Shown here: one piece after another, positions 53,033 through 61,053 of the stretch
Layout: each line of letters opens with the position of its first letter
How positions within the stretch are numbered: position 1 is the first letter of the stretch
Assembly: GCA_016933575.1 (NCBI GenBank)
Contig: JAFGAR010000040.1
Coordinates: forward strand, 124,001-188,000
Direction: 5' to 3'
DNA: 64,000 nt
Source of the DNA: Candidatus Thorarchaeota archaeon
GTDB taxonomy: Archaea; Asgardarchaeota; Thorarchaeia; Thorarchaeales; Thorarchaeaceae
Program-made: the position numbers and the translations under genes
The notes under the pieces: generated by a model
What the model was told of the DNA's origin: nothing
Seen by the model: the letters and a program-made list of their open reading frames with translations, nothing else
The model's database searches: none

Positions 53033-53539
53033 TTGCCTTCACAATTGATGGTTGACATGAATCGTTGTACTGGTTGTCGCATCTGCGAATTAGCTTGCTC
53101 TGCAAAACATGAGGGCAAATTTCAGCCAAGTCTCGCACGGCTGAAGATTGTACGATATGATGATCTGGGTCTTGATATCCCTAATGTATGTGGGCCCTGC
53201 GAGACTGCACCGTGCGTTGATATCTGTCCCGTTTATGCGATGCGTCGAGATCCTATCTCAAAGATGACCTTTATTGATGAAGACAAATGCATCCTCTGCA
53301 AATCATGCGTTGGTGCTTGTGTAAATGGAGTCATCCTTCTCGATACAGTGAGAATGCGGATCATCAAATGTGATCATTGTGGTGGAGACCCTGAATGTGC
53401 AAAGGCTTGCCCAACTGGTGCAATAAGTTACCAACCTGTTACATCCCTTTCCTCAGTAGATCGTCATGGAAAGATATTGACCTATCTAAAGGAAATTGAC
53501 CGTACAGAGAAAACACAGGAAATGAGTGGAGCTGAGTGA
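53033..53539 (+). CDS. Ferredoxin-like 4Fe-4S protein, AOR partner
   Basis: Start TTG 53033 follows GAGGTGA; GTG 53024 is also in frame. About 168 residues carry four cysteine clusters of the HycB/DmsB-like type: CTGCRICELACSAKHEG, CGPCETAPCVDICP, CILCKSCVGACVNG, and CDHCGGDPECAKACPTG. It should bind up to four 4Fe-4S clusters and pass electrons from the aldehyde oxidoreductase encoded immediately downstream, whose GTG start overlaps its TGA stop. Cytoplasmic (no signal peptide). Confidence 0.88.
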   Translation: MPSQLMVDMNRCTGCRICELACSAKHEGKFQPSLARLKIVRYDDLGLDIPNVCGPCETAPCVDICPVYAMRRDPISKMTFIDEDKCILCKSCVGACVNGVILLDTVRMRIIKCDHCGGDPECAKACPTGAISYQPVTSLSSVDRHGKILTYLKEIDRTEKTQEMSGAE

Positions 53540-55431
53540 GCTTGACTGGTGGTTATACAGGAAAAATCTTGCGTGTCAACCTTACAGACGAAAACTTCCA
53601 AGTGGATTCCCTCCCAAAAGAATGGATTCGTGATTTTATTGGAGGCGATGGTTTTGGAGCAAAACTCCTTTTCGATGAAGTCCCTGCAAAGACAGACCCT
53701 TTGAGTCCAAGTAACAAGCTCATAATTGGTACAGGACCTATCACTGGGACAATGTGGCCCATGAGTGGAAGGACCGTCTTTATTTCAAAAGCACCTCTAA
53801 CAGGTATCTGGGGCGAAAGCCACGTGGGTGGACACCTTGGACCTGAATTGAAATATGCTGGATATGATATGCTTGTTGTTGAGGGAAAGTCTGAGAAACC
53901 TGTCTATATCAGTATTGAAGATTCTAATCTACAGATTCTGGATGCAAAGCATCTATGGGGCTTGACAACGGACAAGACGACTAGTGAAATAAAGACTGAA
54001 CATCATAATCCCGATATTCAAGTAGCAGCAATTGGTCCGGCTGGTGAACGACTTGTACGTTATGCATCTGTTATTGTGAATTATGCACGAGCCGCTGGTA
54101 GAACTGGAATGGGCGCAGTACTTGGGAGTAAGAATGTGAAGGCAATTGCCATTAGAGGTACCGGTGCTGTCGAAGTTCATGACCACGAAGGTTTTGTCAA
54201 CCTAGCCAAGGAGGCACACTCTAAGGTTCGGATAAATCCCCAAGCTCGAGAAATGGGAAAGTACGGTACTTGGGTATTAACCGCTGTAAAACAGGAGATT
54301 GGTGAACTACCCACCTATAACCATCAAACTGGTGTCTTTGATGGTTGGGAGAAACTTAGTGGTGATTACATTCGTCCTCGATATACTGTAGCTGATAGAG
54401 CTTGCTTTGGTTGCAGTCTCGGATGCAAGAAGGTGAATTATATTGCAGAAGGACCATTCAAAGGCACATTAGAAGAAGGTCCTGAATACGAAGGCTTGAT
54501 GGCTTTTGGCAGTTCACTTGGTATTGACGACTATGCGACAACACTGAAAGCAAATCAGATATGCAACAAATATGGAATGGATATCATATCTGCAGGAGCA
54601 ACAATCGGGTTTGCAATAGAGTCATTTGAAAAAGGTGCTATAACTGAGGAAGATACGGGTGGATTAAGGCTCCAGTGGGGCGATAGAGAGCAAATCATTC
54701 ACCTCTTAGAAATGATTGCTAAACGAGAGGGTTTTGGAGAGCTTCTTGCAGAAGGAAGTAAGAAAGCCGCTGAAACTTTGGGACGAGGTACCGACAAATT
54801 TGCGATTCACGTTAAAGGTATGGAAGTCTCAGGACAAGATGGTCGGACTCATAGAAGTATTGCTCTTGGCCACGCAACGGGAGCTCGGGGTGCAGACCAT
54901 CTACGAAGCCTAGTGGTTGTTGATCAATTGGGCTACGAGGATGTTGCTGCAAAGAGATGGGGAGCTGATAAACTTCCAGAAATCATCGATCCATATACTG
55001 AGAAGTACAAAGCGAATGCTGTATTTGAGTCAGAGAATGCCTATTGCATTCGGGATACACTCATTGTGTGTTGGTATTCTGTTTCGTGGCCCCCAATTTT
55101 TTGGATGGAAGATTTCGCTAAAATGCTACCTCTTGCAACAGGTGATTCATTTTTTGGTAAGGTGGAAAATCTAACGAAGATTGCTGAACGTCAAGTCACT
55201 CTAAAACGGCTCTTCAATGCTAGAGAGGGGATTACAAAGAAGGATGACCAGCTTCCTGATCGATTTACTAAAGATCCAATGCCTGAAGGTCCTGGTAAAG
55301 GGCAAATAGTAAATCTTGAACCTATGCTGCGTGACTACTACTCATTAAGAGGTTGGGATTTAGAAACCGGACTACCAACTACAAAGACTCTGAAACGATT
55401 ATCATTAGAGTGGGCTGCCGCCCACCCATAA
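53536..55431 (+). CDS. aor: Tungsten aldehyde:ferredoxin oxidoreductase (AOR family)
   Basis: 631 residues from GTG 53536, overlapping the ferredoxin gene by four bases. AOR family marks: N-terminal GGYTGKILRVNLTDENFQVD, FIGGDGFGAKLLFDEVP, ARAAGRTGMGAVLGSKNVKA, the 4Fe-4S cysteines in DRACFGCSLGCKKV with the last ligand in RDTLIVCWYS, and HVKGMEVSGQDGRTHRS. It oxidises aldehydes to acids, delivering electrons to ferredoxin. Normal length and complete. The substrate specificity (AOR, FOR or WOR) is not clear. Confidence 0.92.
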   Translation: MSLTGGYTGKILRVNLTDENFQVDSLPKEWIRDFIGGDGFGAKLLFDEVPAKTDPLSPSNKLIIGTGPITGTMWPMSGRTVFISKAPLTGIWGESHVGGHLGPELKYAGYDMLVVEGKSEKPVYISIEDSNLQILDAKHLWGLTTDKTTSEIKTEHHNPDIQVAAIGPAGERLVRYASVIVNYARAAGRTGMGAVLGSKNVKAIAIRGTGAVEVHDHEGFVNLAKEAHSKVRINPQAREMGKYGTWVLTAVKQEIGELPTYNHQTGVFDGWEKLSGDYIRPRYTVADRACFGCSLGCKKVNYIAEGPFKGTLEEGPEYEGLMAFGSSLGIDDYATTLKANQICNKYGMDIISAGATIGFAIESFEKGAITEEDTGGLRLQWGDREQIIHLLEMIAKREGFGELLAEGSKKAAETLGRGTDKFAIHVKGMEVSGQDGRTHRSIALGHATGARGADHLRSLVVVDQLGYEDVAAKRWGADKLPEIIDPYTEKYKANAVFESENAYCIRDTLIVCWYSVSWPPIFWMEDFAKMLPLATGDSFFGKVENLTKIAERQVTLKRLFNAREGITKKDDQLPDRFTKDPMPEGPGKGQIVNLEPMLRDYYSLRGWDLETGLPTTKTLKRLSLEWAAAHP

Positions 55432-55445
55432 ATGGTAAATTGTAA

Positions 55446-56402
55446 CTACATGCGAATATAGTCCACTCGATGTGGATTACCACATGATGGGCATGCATAT
55501 TGATCGGGACCAATCCAATCTATCTGCTCCCATGTCATGGGTGCCCCGCAATGTACGCATCTATCTTTGATGACTGGTTTCACAAAGACAGTACCTACAC
55601 CGGCACTTCCACTCGTTTCCATACTCTGTGTTGTTTCGGTTGCAACATGACTTGGCGTTAGTTTGGCAAGGTCACTCCCTTCGTACTGACTAAGAGGATG
55701 ATGTGGTACGATATAGCTATGGGGGCGAATTAACCAATCCAATCGTTCGCTGACCATATCACCCCAGGCCCTTGTTTGCCAGACAGTAACCATGTGATCT
55801 TGTCGTGGAACGCGACCTCTGATCTCAAATTTTCCATTAGTTGCTTTGATCTTCAGTTTATCGCCTCTTGATTCGAATGTTTCAACCATGTATAGTGGGA
55901 AGATGAATAATTTACGACTCTTCATATCCATCTGGTACAGTCTGTAATTTGTGAGAATGAAGTTGTCAGGATAATATGTGAATACTTCTTCGCCTTTAAT
56001 CCAAGCAAATGTCTGATAAAAGTGTCTTGAGAAGGGCCTATGAAAACCAATAGAGATCCACCGATTATATGGGTGGTCTGGGTGGACAAAAGGCACTCCA
56101 CTGACTTCACATATCTTTCTTTGAGTACCAACTGTTAAACCGTCGAACTCCCTGAAACCAAGAGCTGCTCTCATCTCTTCTCTCTTTGGCATAGCGCCTA
56201 CAATATTGACAATACCATTAACTACTTTGAACATGGCTGAATTTGGAGTCAGCTTATATTCCTTAATGATATGTAATGGGAGACTTATGCTAGTTCTTGA
56301 TCCTCTATCAAATTGGATCAATCTGTAGTTTGTAACAATGTACTCCTGATGTTGAGCTAGTACTCGTTCATTTTCAATTGGAATATAGGTTAAGGATGAC
56401 AA
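55446..56402 (-). CDS. Protein with two PH/GRAM-like repeats and a C-terminal zinc ribbon
   Basis: 318 residues. Two related segments, VLAQHQEYIVTNYRLIQFDR (residues 14-33) and VFTYYPDNFILTNYRLYQMD (about 142-161), each continue with a strand-rich stretch (SLPLHIIKEYKL and IFPLYMVETFES) and a conserved G-x-V-P or A-M-P end. This is typical of small PH-like (bPH/GRAM) folds. The C-terminus is a zinc ribbon (RCVHCGAPMTWEQIDWIG and YACPSCGNPHRVDYIRM). PH-like folds with zinc fingers occur in ESCRT-II GLUE proteins, but that link is a guess. Convergent with the AOR gene. Confidence 0.6.
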   Translation of the reverse strand: MSSLTYIPIENERVLAQHQEYIVTNYRLIQFDRGSRTSISLPLHIIKEYKLTPNSAMFKVVNGIVNIVGAMPKREEMRAALGFREFDGLTVGTQRKICEVSGVPFVHPDHPYNRWISIGFHRPFSRHFYQTFAWIKGEEVFTYYPDNFILTNYRLYQMDMKSRKLFIFPLYMVETFESRGDKLKIKATNGKFEIRGRVPRQDHMVTVWQTRAWGDMVSERLDWLIRPHSYIVPHHPLSQYEGSDLAKLTPSHVATETTQSMETSGSAGVGTVFVKPVIKDRCVHCGAPMTWEQIDWIGPDQYACPSCGNPHRVDYIRM

Positions 56403-56501
56403 TGTAAATCACACCAACTGCATCGTTATGGTAACATCTCTAAAGGAACTTTATTGGAATTAAAATCTTGGCTGTACGAGGCCGCACAGCCCGATGGTTC
56501 T

Positions 56502-56804
56502 CTAGACCTGCATCTGCCGAGGAATCGATACATAAAGAACATCTTCGAATCCAAGTATTCCATGCCCACTTGGATTCACTAGTTTTACATAATCATCGAA
56601 AACATCCTCAACTCGAACGTTGGGTATCTTCGCTAGAGTATCCTTCTGCATGTATCTCAAGTATACAGTGAAGGTTTGTCCTGTTGTCTTTAAATCTTGG
56701 AAAATGCTCTTCCAATCTGGCAAGCTGTCTTTCCTCCTTATCTCAGTTTCATCTGTATAACCATTTAATACTTGCTGCTTAGGTACCTTGAAGCCTTCCA
56801 TCAT
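56502..56804 (-). CDS. Unknown 100-residue protein overlapping the DUF123 gene
   Basis: The ATG at 56804 overlaps the last 26 bases of the upstream DUF123-type gene, which points to translational coupling. The sequence is helical then strand-rich (SLPDWKSIFQDLKTTGQTFT, VYLRYMQKDTLAKIPNVRVE, GHGILGFEDVLYVSIPRQMQ). It ends 100 bases before the preceding PH-like gene begins. No recognised family; the compact overlap with a real gene makes it a likely true gene. Confidence 0.45.
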   Translation of the reverse strand: MMEGFKVPKQQVLNGYTDETEIRRKDSLPDWKSIFQDLKTTGQTFTVYLRYMQKDTLAKIPNVRVEDVFDDYVKLVNPSGHGILGFEDVLYVSIPRQMQV

Positions 56805-57246
56805 ATGTAGTCAAAGGAGTTAACCCTAGATGAAGAAATACCTCTTTTACTCTCTTCATCAATGCTGTTGTTCTGTTTGTACAAAACAGATGAGTTGAGC
56901 ACGAACTCCGACAATCAGTTGACCCAAATCCCCTTGGTCCTGGTAACATATCTTCAATCTGCTTTATACCATGGGCTAATTCACACTCGACAGATTCCAA
57001 GCTTTCTGACCAGATGACCGATTTCAATGTGGCTCTCTCCTTGAGAAGGTAGTCTATATGCCAAAATAGCTTCTTGTCTTGACGAAAATGCCTTTGTATC
57101 CTTTTCTCAAGACTTGTCGATCCTTCTCCCATTGCGGATCCAACATAGAGGTAGGTTCCTGAATCAATCGTGGGTCTTCCAATAGATTTTATGTCTAGAA
57201 TCAACTCATTTGGTATTTCGATAATGAGCACATATGCTCCCTTCAT
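56779..57246 (-). CDS. DUF123/GIY-YIG-like (Uri-type) nuclease-fold protein
   Basis: 155 residues: KGAYVLIIEIPNELIL, then SGTYLYVGSAMGEGSTSLEK (GIY-YIG-like Y-x-YVGSA), RIQRHFRQDKKLFWHIDYLL, WSESLESVECELA (conserved E), and a histidine/cysteine-rich end (GFGSTDCRSSCSTHLF). This matches DUF123/COG1833, related to the UvrC N-terminal nuclease. It likely cuts or binds DNA. Operon with the following 100-residue gene. Confidence 0.78.
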   Translation of the reverse strand: MKGAYVLIIEIPNELILDIKSIGRPTIDSGTYLYVGSAMGEGSTSLEKRIQRHFRQDKKLFWHIDYLLKERATLKSVIWSESLESVECELAHGIKQIEDMLPGPRGFGSTDCRSSCSTHLFCTNRTTALMKRVKEVFLHLGLTPLTTYDGRLQGT

Positions 57247-57353
57247 TCTATACCACTACACATGGCGCAATGAACATTTTCTGACCAATAGCCTTGATAA
57301 GCTCTCCCTCTGCGATATTATCATAAGGACTGATATCGTGAATATGCTTAGAC

Positions 57354-58301
57354 ATGGCATCAATTGAAATCATACCGGGCATTAATGTTGTTCGCGGGAA
57401 ATTTGCAGGAGAATTTGGATTCATCGCCTGTTACCTGGTCATCGATGAAGGAGAAGCACTTGTTATTGATCCGGGAACTGCAGGAGACCCCGGTGATAGA
57501 ATTGAAAAAACAATGAAAAAATTTGGCCTGAATCCGAAGAGTGATCTTATTGGTATTCTTTGTACACATGGCCATCCTGACCATGCAGGAGGCGCAGGCC
57601 GGCTAAAGAAATCCACTTCTGCACCTATCATGATTCACTCCAATGATGCAGAACTATTGCGAAACCCACAGTCATTCTTTGCAAAACGGTTGATAATGGA
57701 TCGTGCAACTAGATTATCAATGAAACTGGATAAAGGACCACTTCGAATTAATTATCGAGGTCTCGAACCTGATGTACTTCTTTCAGATGGTCAAAAGATA
57801 CGGGTAGGTACAAAAACCCTCGATGTCATCTTGACCGGAGGCCATTCTGGCGGGCATTGTGTTCTCTACGAAGGGTCACAAAAAATCCTTTTTTCCGGAG
57901 ATGAAATAAACAACTTTCCGAATGATCCCAGGAAGTTCTATGTTGATCTAAGTGGTAGTATGGTCTCTAAATTAGCTGCTATAAACCGGTTGTCGAAGTT
58001 TGATATTGAACATCTTCTTCCATCTCATGATGTGCCCTATCTCTTTGGTGAAGCGCACCTTCAATTCGAATCAGTTCGAGATGGAATAGTACATCTTCAA
58101 GATACAATTCTATCTCATCTTGGAGCCAGAGGAGATGCCGACATCGAGCAGTTAGTCTTCGATATCAAACAATCACGAAGTGTACCAATCCCTGAGAGTT
58201 ATGATGCTTTATTAGCAACAACTATTCAAGTTGTACTTGAGGGTCTCGAAGAAGCTGGATTAGTTAGGCATCTTGGAAAAGGAATCTGGGATAAATTGTA
58301 A
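57354..58301 (+). CDS. Metallo-beta-lactamase-fold hydrolase
   Basis: ATG 57354. 315 residues with the MBL metal motif GILCTHGHPDHAGGAGRL, the second histidine in VILTGGHSGGHCVLYEG, the bridging aspartate in ILFSGDEINNFPNDP, and the last histidine in IEHLLPSHDVPYLFG. The C-terminal 80 residues form a winged-helix-like region (DALLATTIQVVLEGLEEAGL), as in lactamase-like hydrolases (glyoxalase II or LACTB2 type). Probably a thioester hydrolase or RNase-like enzyme; substrate not predictable. Confidence 0.85.
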   Translation: MASIEIIPGINVVRGKFAGEFGFIACYLVIDEGEALVIDPGTAGDPGDRIEKTMKKFGLNPKSDLIGILCTHGHPDHAGGAGRLKKSTSAPIMIHSNDAELLRNPQSFFAKRLIMDRATRLSMKLDKGPLRINYRGLEPDVLLSDGQKIRVGTKTLDVILTGGHSGGHCVLYEGSQKILFSGDEINNFPNDPRKFYVDLSGSMVSKLAAINRLSKFDIEHLLPSHDVPYLFGEAHLQFESVRDGIVHLQDTILSHLGARGDADIEQLVFDIKQSRSVPIPESYDALLATTIQVVLEGLEEAGLVRHLGKGIWDKL

Positions 58302-58405
58302 TAGATAGGCTACGCGCAAGCTAGATTCAAATGAAAGCGGTTGATTACTTACAAATCCATAGAATGGAATGTCTCCGCAATCGATATTGAAATGGAGGAC
58401 ACATC

Positions 58406-61048
58406 TTGAGTAGTAGGATTCGAAGAGATGTACAGACACAGAGTACAGTAGAGGCTATACGGATGGCATCAGCATCCGTTCTGGGATCTACAACCGGATT
58501 GGGATATCCAGTGGGTAGTGCAATGGGCGTTGGCAGTATGCTTGAGCAGCATTCTGACACAGTATCAATGAATATTGCTCCCCTCATATTCTCTATTCGT
58601 GATACACTCATGTCTTCAGAAGGCTTGGAGCTACTGTCTATAGAATGGAACTTGGAACGCAAGCCCGGTCCCGGTGTATTACCAGAGCAATTAGTCGTCA
58701 CTGGTGGTTCTGAAGGAGGAGTGGGCTCTCATGCATGTATTCTTACATGGGAGAAAGGAGTTGTTGATCCTTTCAAAATTGACCAGTATGTTAGTACTCT
58801 CTCTAAGAAAATTGGCGATATCGAGTCTGCGGTAATAAATAATGAGATGAATTATGAACTTGAAGGACTAGCGATAATTCAACGATTTGTTGATAGACTT
58901 AATCGTGTCCTTTTCGTTGATATGATTGACCGAAGATTCCAAGGATCTTGGGATTCATTTCAAATAAAATCCGAACATGTTGATATTGAAGCAATTGCCA
59001 AAATGTCTGTATATGATGATTTTACATTATTGCCTCCTGGATTGAAAATATCCGCTCGAAAGAGCTTGGATTTTAGGCTCCCTTCATTTACCAGAGGAGA
59101 TTTGGTGGACCACTTCCAGCATAGAGTATTGACTCCAAGTGCTATCGACACCTTGACTAGAATTGTTCCTGAAACAGGTCAAGCTATTCTTGAAGAAATG
59201 AATACCTACGCCTATGCTATAGAAGAAACTGATGTTGTGGAAGGCGTGATACTAGTATTGAAGGAGTATCTTCAGACTGATTCAGTGACTCTAACAGATT
59301 TTGAAATAACTAAACCAAAAATTGCGGAGTTTTCAAATCACTTGAAAGATACCATTGATGCGCTGGATAGTATCGTGGAACAACACATTAGTTCCGGTAA
59401 GAATCTCGGTGTCGAGGAGCATGAAAATGAGCTTCTACATGAAATACAAGATAAAAGTGACCGATTTGATGGTGTCAAAAGTACACTTGCAATAGCTCTT
59501 ATCAAGGAATTAATGAAATCTGTTAGGCGTGAAGCAATCGATGCAGAAGAAGTACGTGCTTGGCAGCTTAAGAGCACATTGAGTTATGCGGTGGCACATG
59601 CTAAGAATGTAAGTAATTACTTTTCAGAGGAACTCGATCAATATCTTGTTTCATCGGCTGCTAAGAGTGCTTTCTTCACTGCGTTACGCGATTTTCGCCA
59701 AGAAATTATCCAGAAGGGATTGGACTCCACTGAAACAATGCTCTTTGAGAAATTCTATGCTGAAGTGCGTTCACAACTAAATGCTGCTTTTTCAAGAAAG
59801 ACGTATGGAGGGCTCCAGTACAGTGGTTTCAAACAGATGATGGATGCAATCACACGAGAGATGATTGATTCCTTCAAGCATATTGATGTCTGGAATCTGA
59901 TTGACTTTTCTGATGTTGCTGACATTGCTCGTTCTGAGATTCAAAAGAAACATTCAGTGCCATCACCTGATGGAGCTCTAACAGCTGATGGCAAAGCTCT
60001 CATGGATTTATTGACTGAATTTCAAACCGCAGTTTCTGATATTATTCCTGATGTTGCTGATACAATATTATCAAAACCATTGATTCGCCGGATGATTGAA
60101 AAAATGAAATCCGACGGAACAAAGTTGGTAGATGAACTGGCTTCAGCCCTTGAAGGAGCTGGAGAAAAATCAGATGAATGGAGAAAGGAAGCTATGAGCT
60201 GGGTTGAAGGTTTCAGAGAGAGTGTCGATGAAACCAAATCTCAATCTGAAAGCTTCTTAACACTCCTCCAATTTGTTCACGAGCTACTTGGTGAGGTCGT
60301 ATCTGCAAGTGCTATGGCTGATCGTGTCAAGATTGAAGCAGATAAGAGGGAGGCTGTCTTTCAGACAAAGTTCAATGAATGGCAATCAATCTGTACTGAA
60401 ATTGAATCGGAGAATGAAAAGATTCGGGAACGGAGGAGAAGACGGGAAGAATTGATTTCAGAACTAACAAATCAGTATGACGCAGATATGAAGTCTTATG
60501 AACAGGCAGTCCGGGAGTATCAGGGAAAACTCGAACAAAGAAAAAGTGCCGAGGAAGCCGCCCAGGATGAGGTCATTGGCACAGTTGAGTTACCACCTTT
60601 ACCTGTTGAACCACTCAAACCGAAGGATATACAGCCAAGAATCGATGAAATCAAGAATGAGTATCCTGCAGAATCTGAGAAGTCCTTTCCACCTGAACCT
60701 CAACCTGAACCAAGCTTACGCTATCATGTTGAACTTCGTGACTTGTTATATGATAAATTAACCGAGCTCAAAGAACGCGAAACTGATATGGAAGAAACAT
60801 TTGCAAAGCGGATCTTACGGCTTCAATCTGAAGGATTGGGAGTCGCTTCACAAATAAGTCTGAATATTGGTGATGATTTCTTAGAGTATCTTAAGGGGTC
60901 AAGAATCCGAAGTCTAGGAAGGTTATTTCCTAGAATTTCCCGAGTATTCCTGAGGGATCCGAAAGAGCCAGATTTACTATTTCTAGTTACATACGAGCAT
61001 TATGATGGAAATCTAACAGCATCAATAGGGAGTACTTTTCTGAGGTGA
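58406..61048 (+). CDS. Very long helical protein of unknown function (first of a pair)
   Basis: 880 residues from TTG 58406 (GGAGG 10 bases upstream). The N-terminal 70 residues are glycine- and small-residue-rich (ASASVLGSTTGLGYPVGSAM). Residues about 100-600 are largely helical without recognised enzyme motif. About 660-760 is a strong coiled coil with a basic patch (EKIRERRRRREELISELTNQ). A proline-rich linker follows (TVELPPLPVEPLKPKDIQPR), and a short C-terminal domain ends GRLFPRISRVFLRDPKEPDL. No signal peptide. The next gene starts five bases after its stop, so the two proteins are surely co-translated. Confidence 0.7.
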   Translation: MSSRIRRDVQTQSTVEAIRMASASVLGSTTGLGYPVGSAMGVGSMLEQHSDTVSMNIAPLIFSIRDTLMSSEGLELLSIEWNLERKPGPGVLPEQLVVTGGSEGGVGSHACILTWEKGVVDPFKIDQYVSTLSKKIGDIESAVINNEMNYELEGLAIIQRFVDRLNRVLFVDMIDRRFQGSWDSFQIKSEHVDIEAIAKMSVYDDFTLLPPGLKISARKSLDFRLPSFTRGDLVDHFQHRVLTPSAIDTLTRIVPETGQAILEEMNTYAYAIEETDVVEGVILVLKEYLQTDSVTLTDFEITKPKIAEFSNHLKDTIDALDSIVEQHISSGKNLGVEEHENELLHEIQDKSDRFDGVKSTLAIALIKELMKSVRREAIDAEEVRAWQLKSTLSYAVAHAKNVSNYFSEELDQYLVSSAAKSAFFTALRDFRQEIIQKGLDSTETMLFEKFYAEVRSQLNAAFSRKTYGGLQYSGFKQMMDAITREMIDSFKHIDVWNLIDFSDVADIARSEIQKKHSVPSPDGALTADGKALMDLLTEFQTAVSDIIPDVADTILSKPLIRRMIEKMKSDGTKLVDELASALEGAGEKSDEWRKEAMSWVEGFRESVDETKSQSESFLTLLQFVHELLGEVVSASAMADRVKIEADKREAVFQTKFNEWQSICTEIESENEKIRERRRRREELISELTNQYDADMKSYEQAVREYQGKLEQRKSAEEAAQDEVIGTVELPPLPVEPLKPKDIQPRIDEIKNEYPAESEKSFPPEPQPEPSLRYHVELRDLLYDKLTELKERETDMEETFAKRILRLQSEGLGVASQISLNIGDDFLEYLKGSRIRSLGRLFPRISRVFLRDPKEPDLLFLVTYEHYDGNLTASIGSTFLR

Positions 61049-61053
61049 AATGA

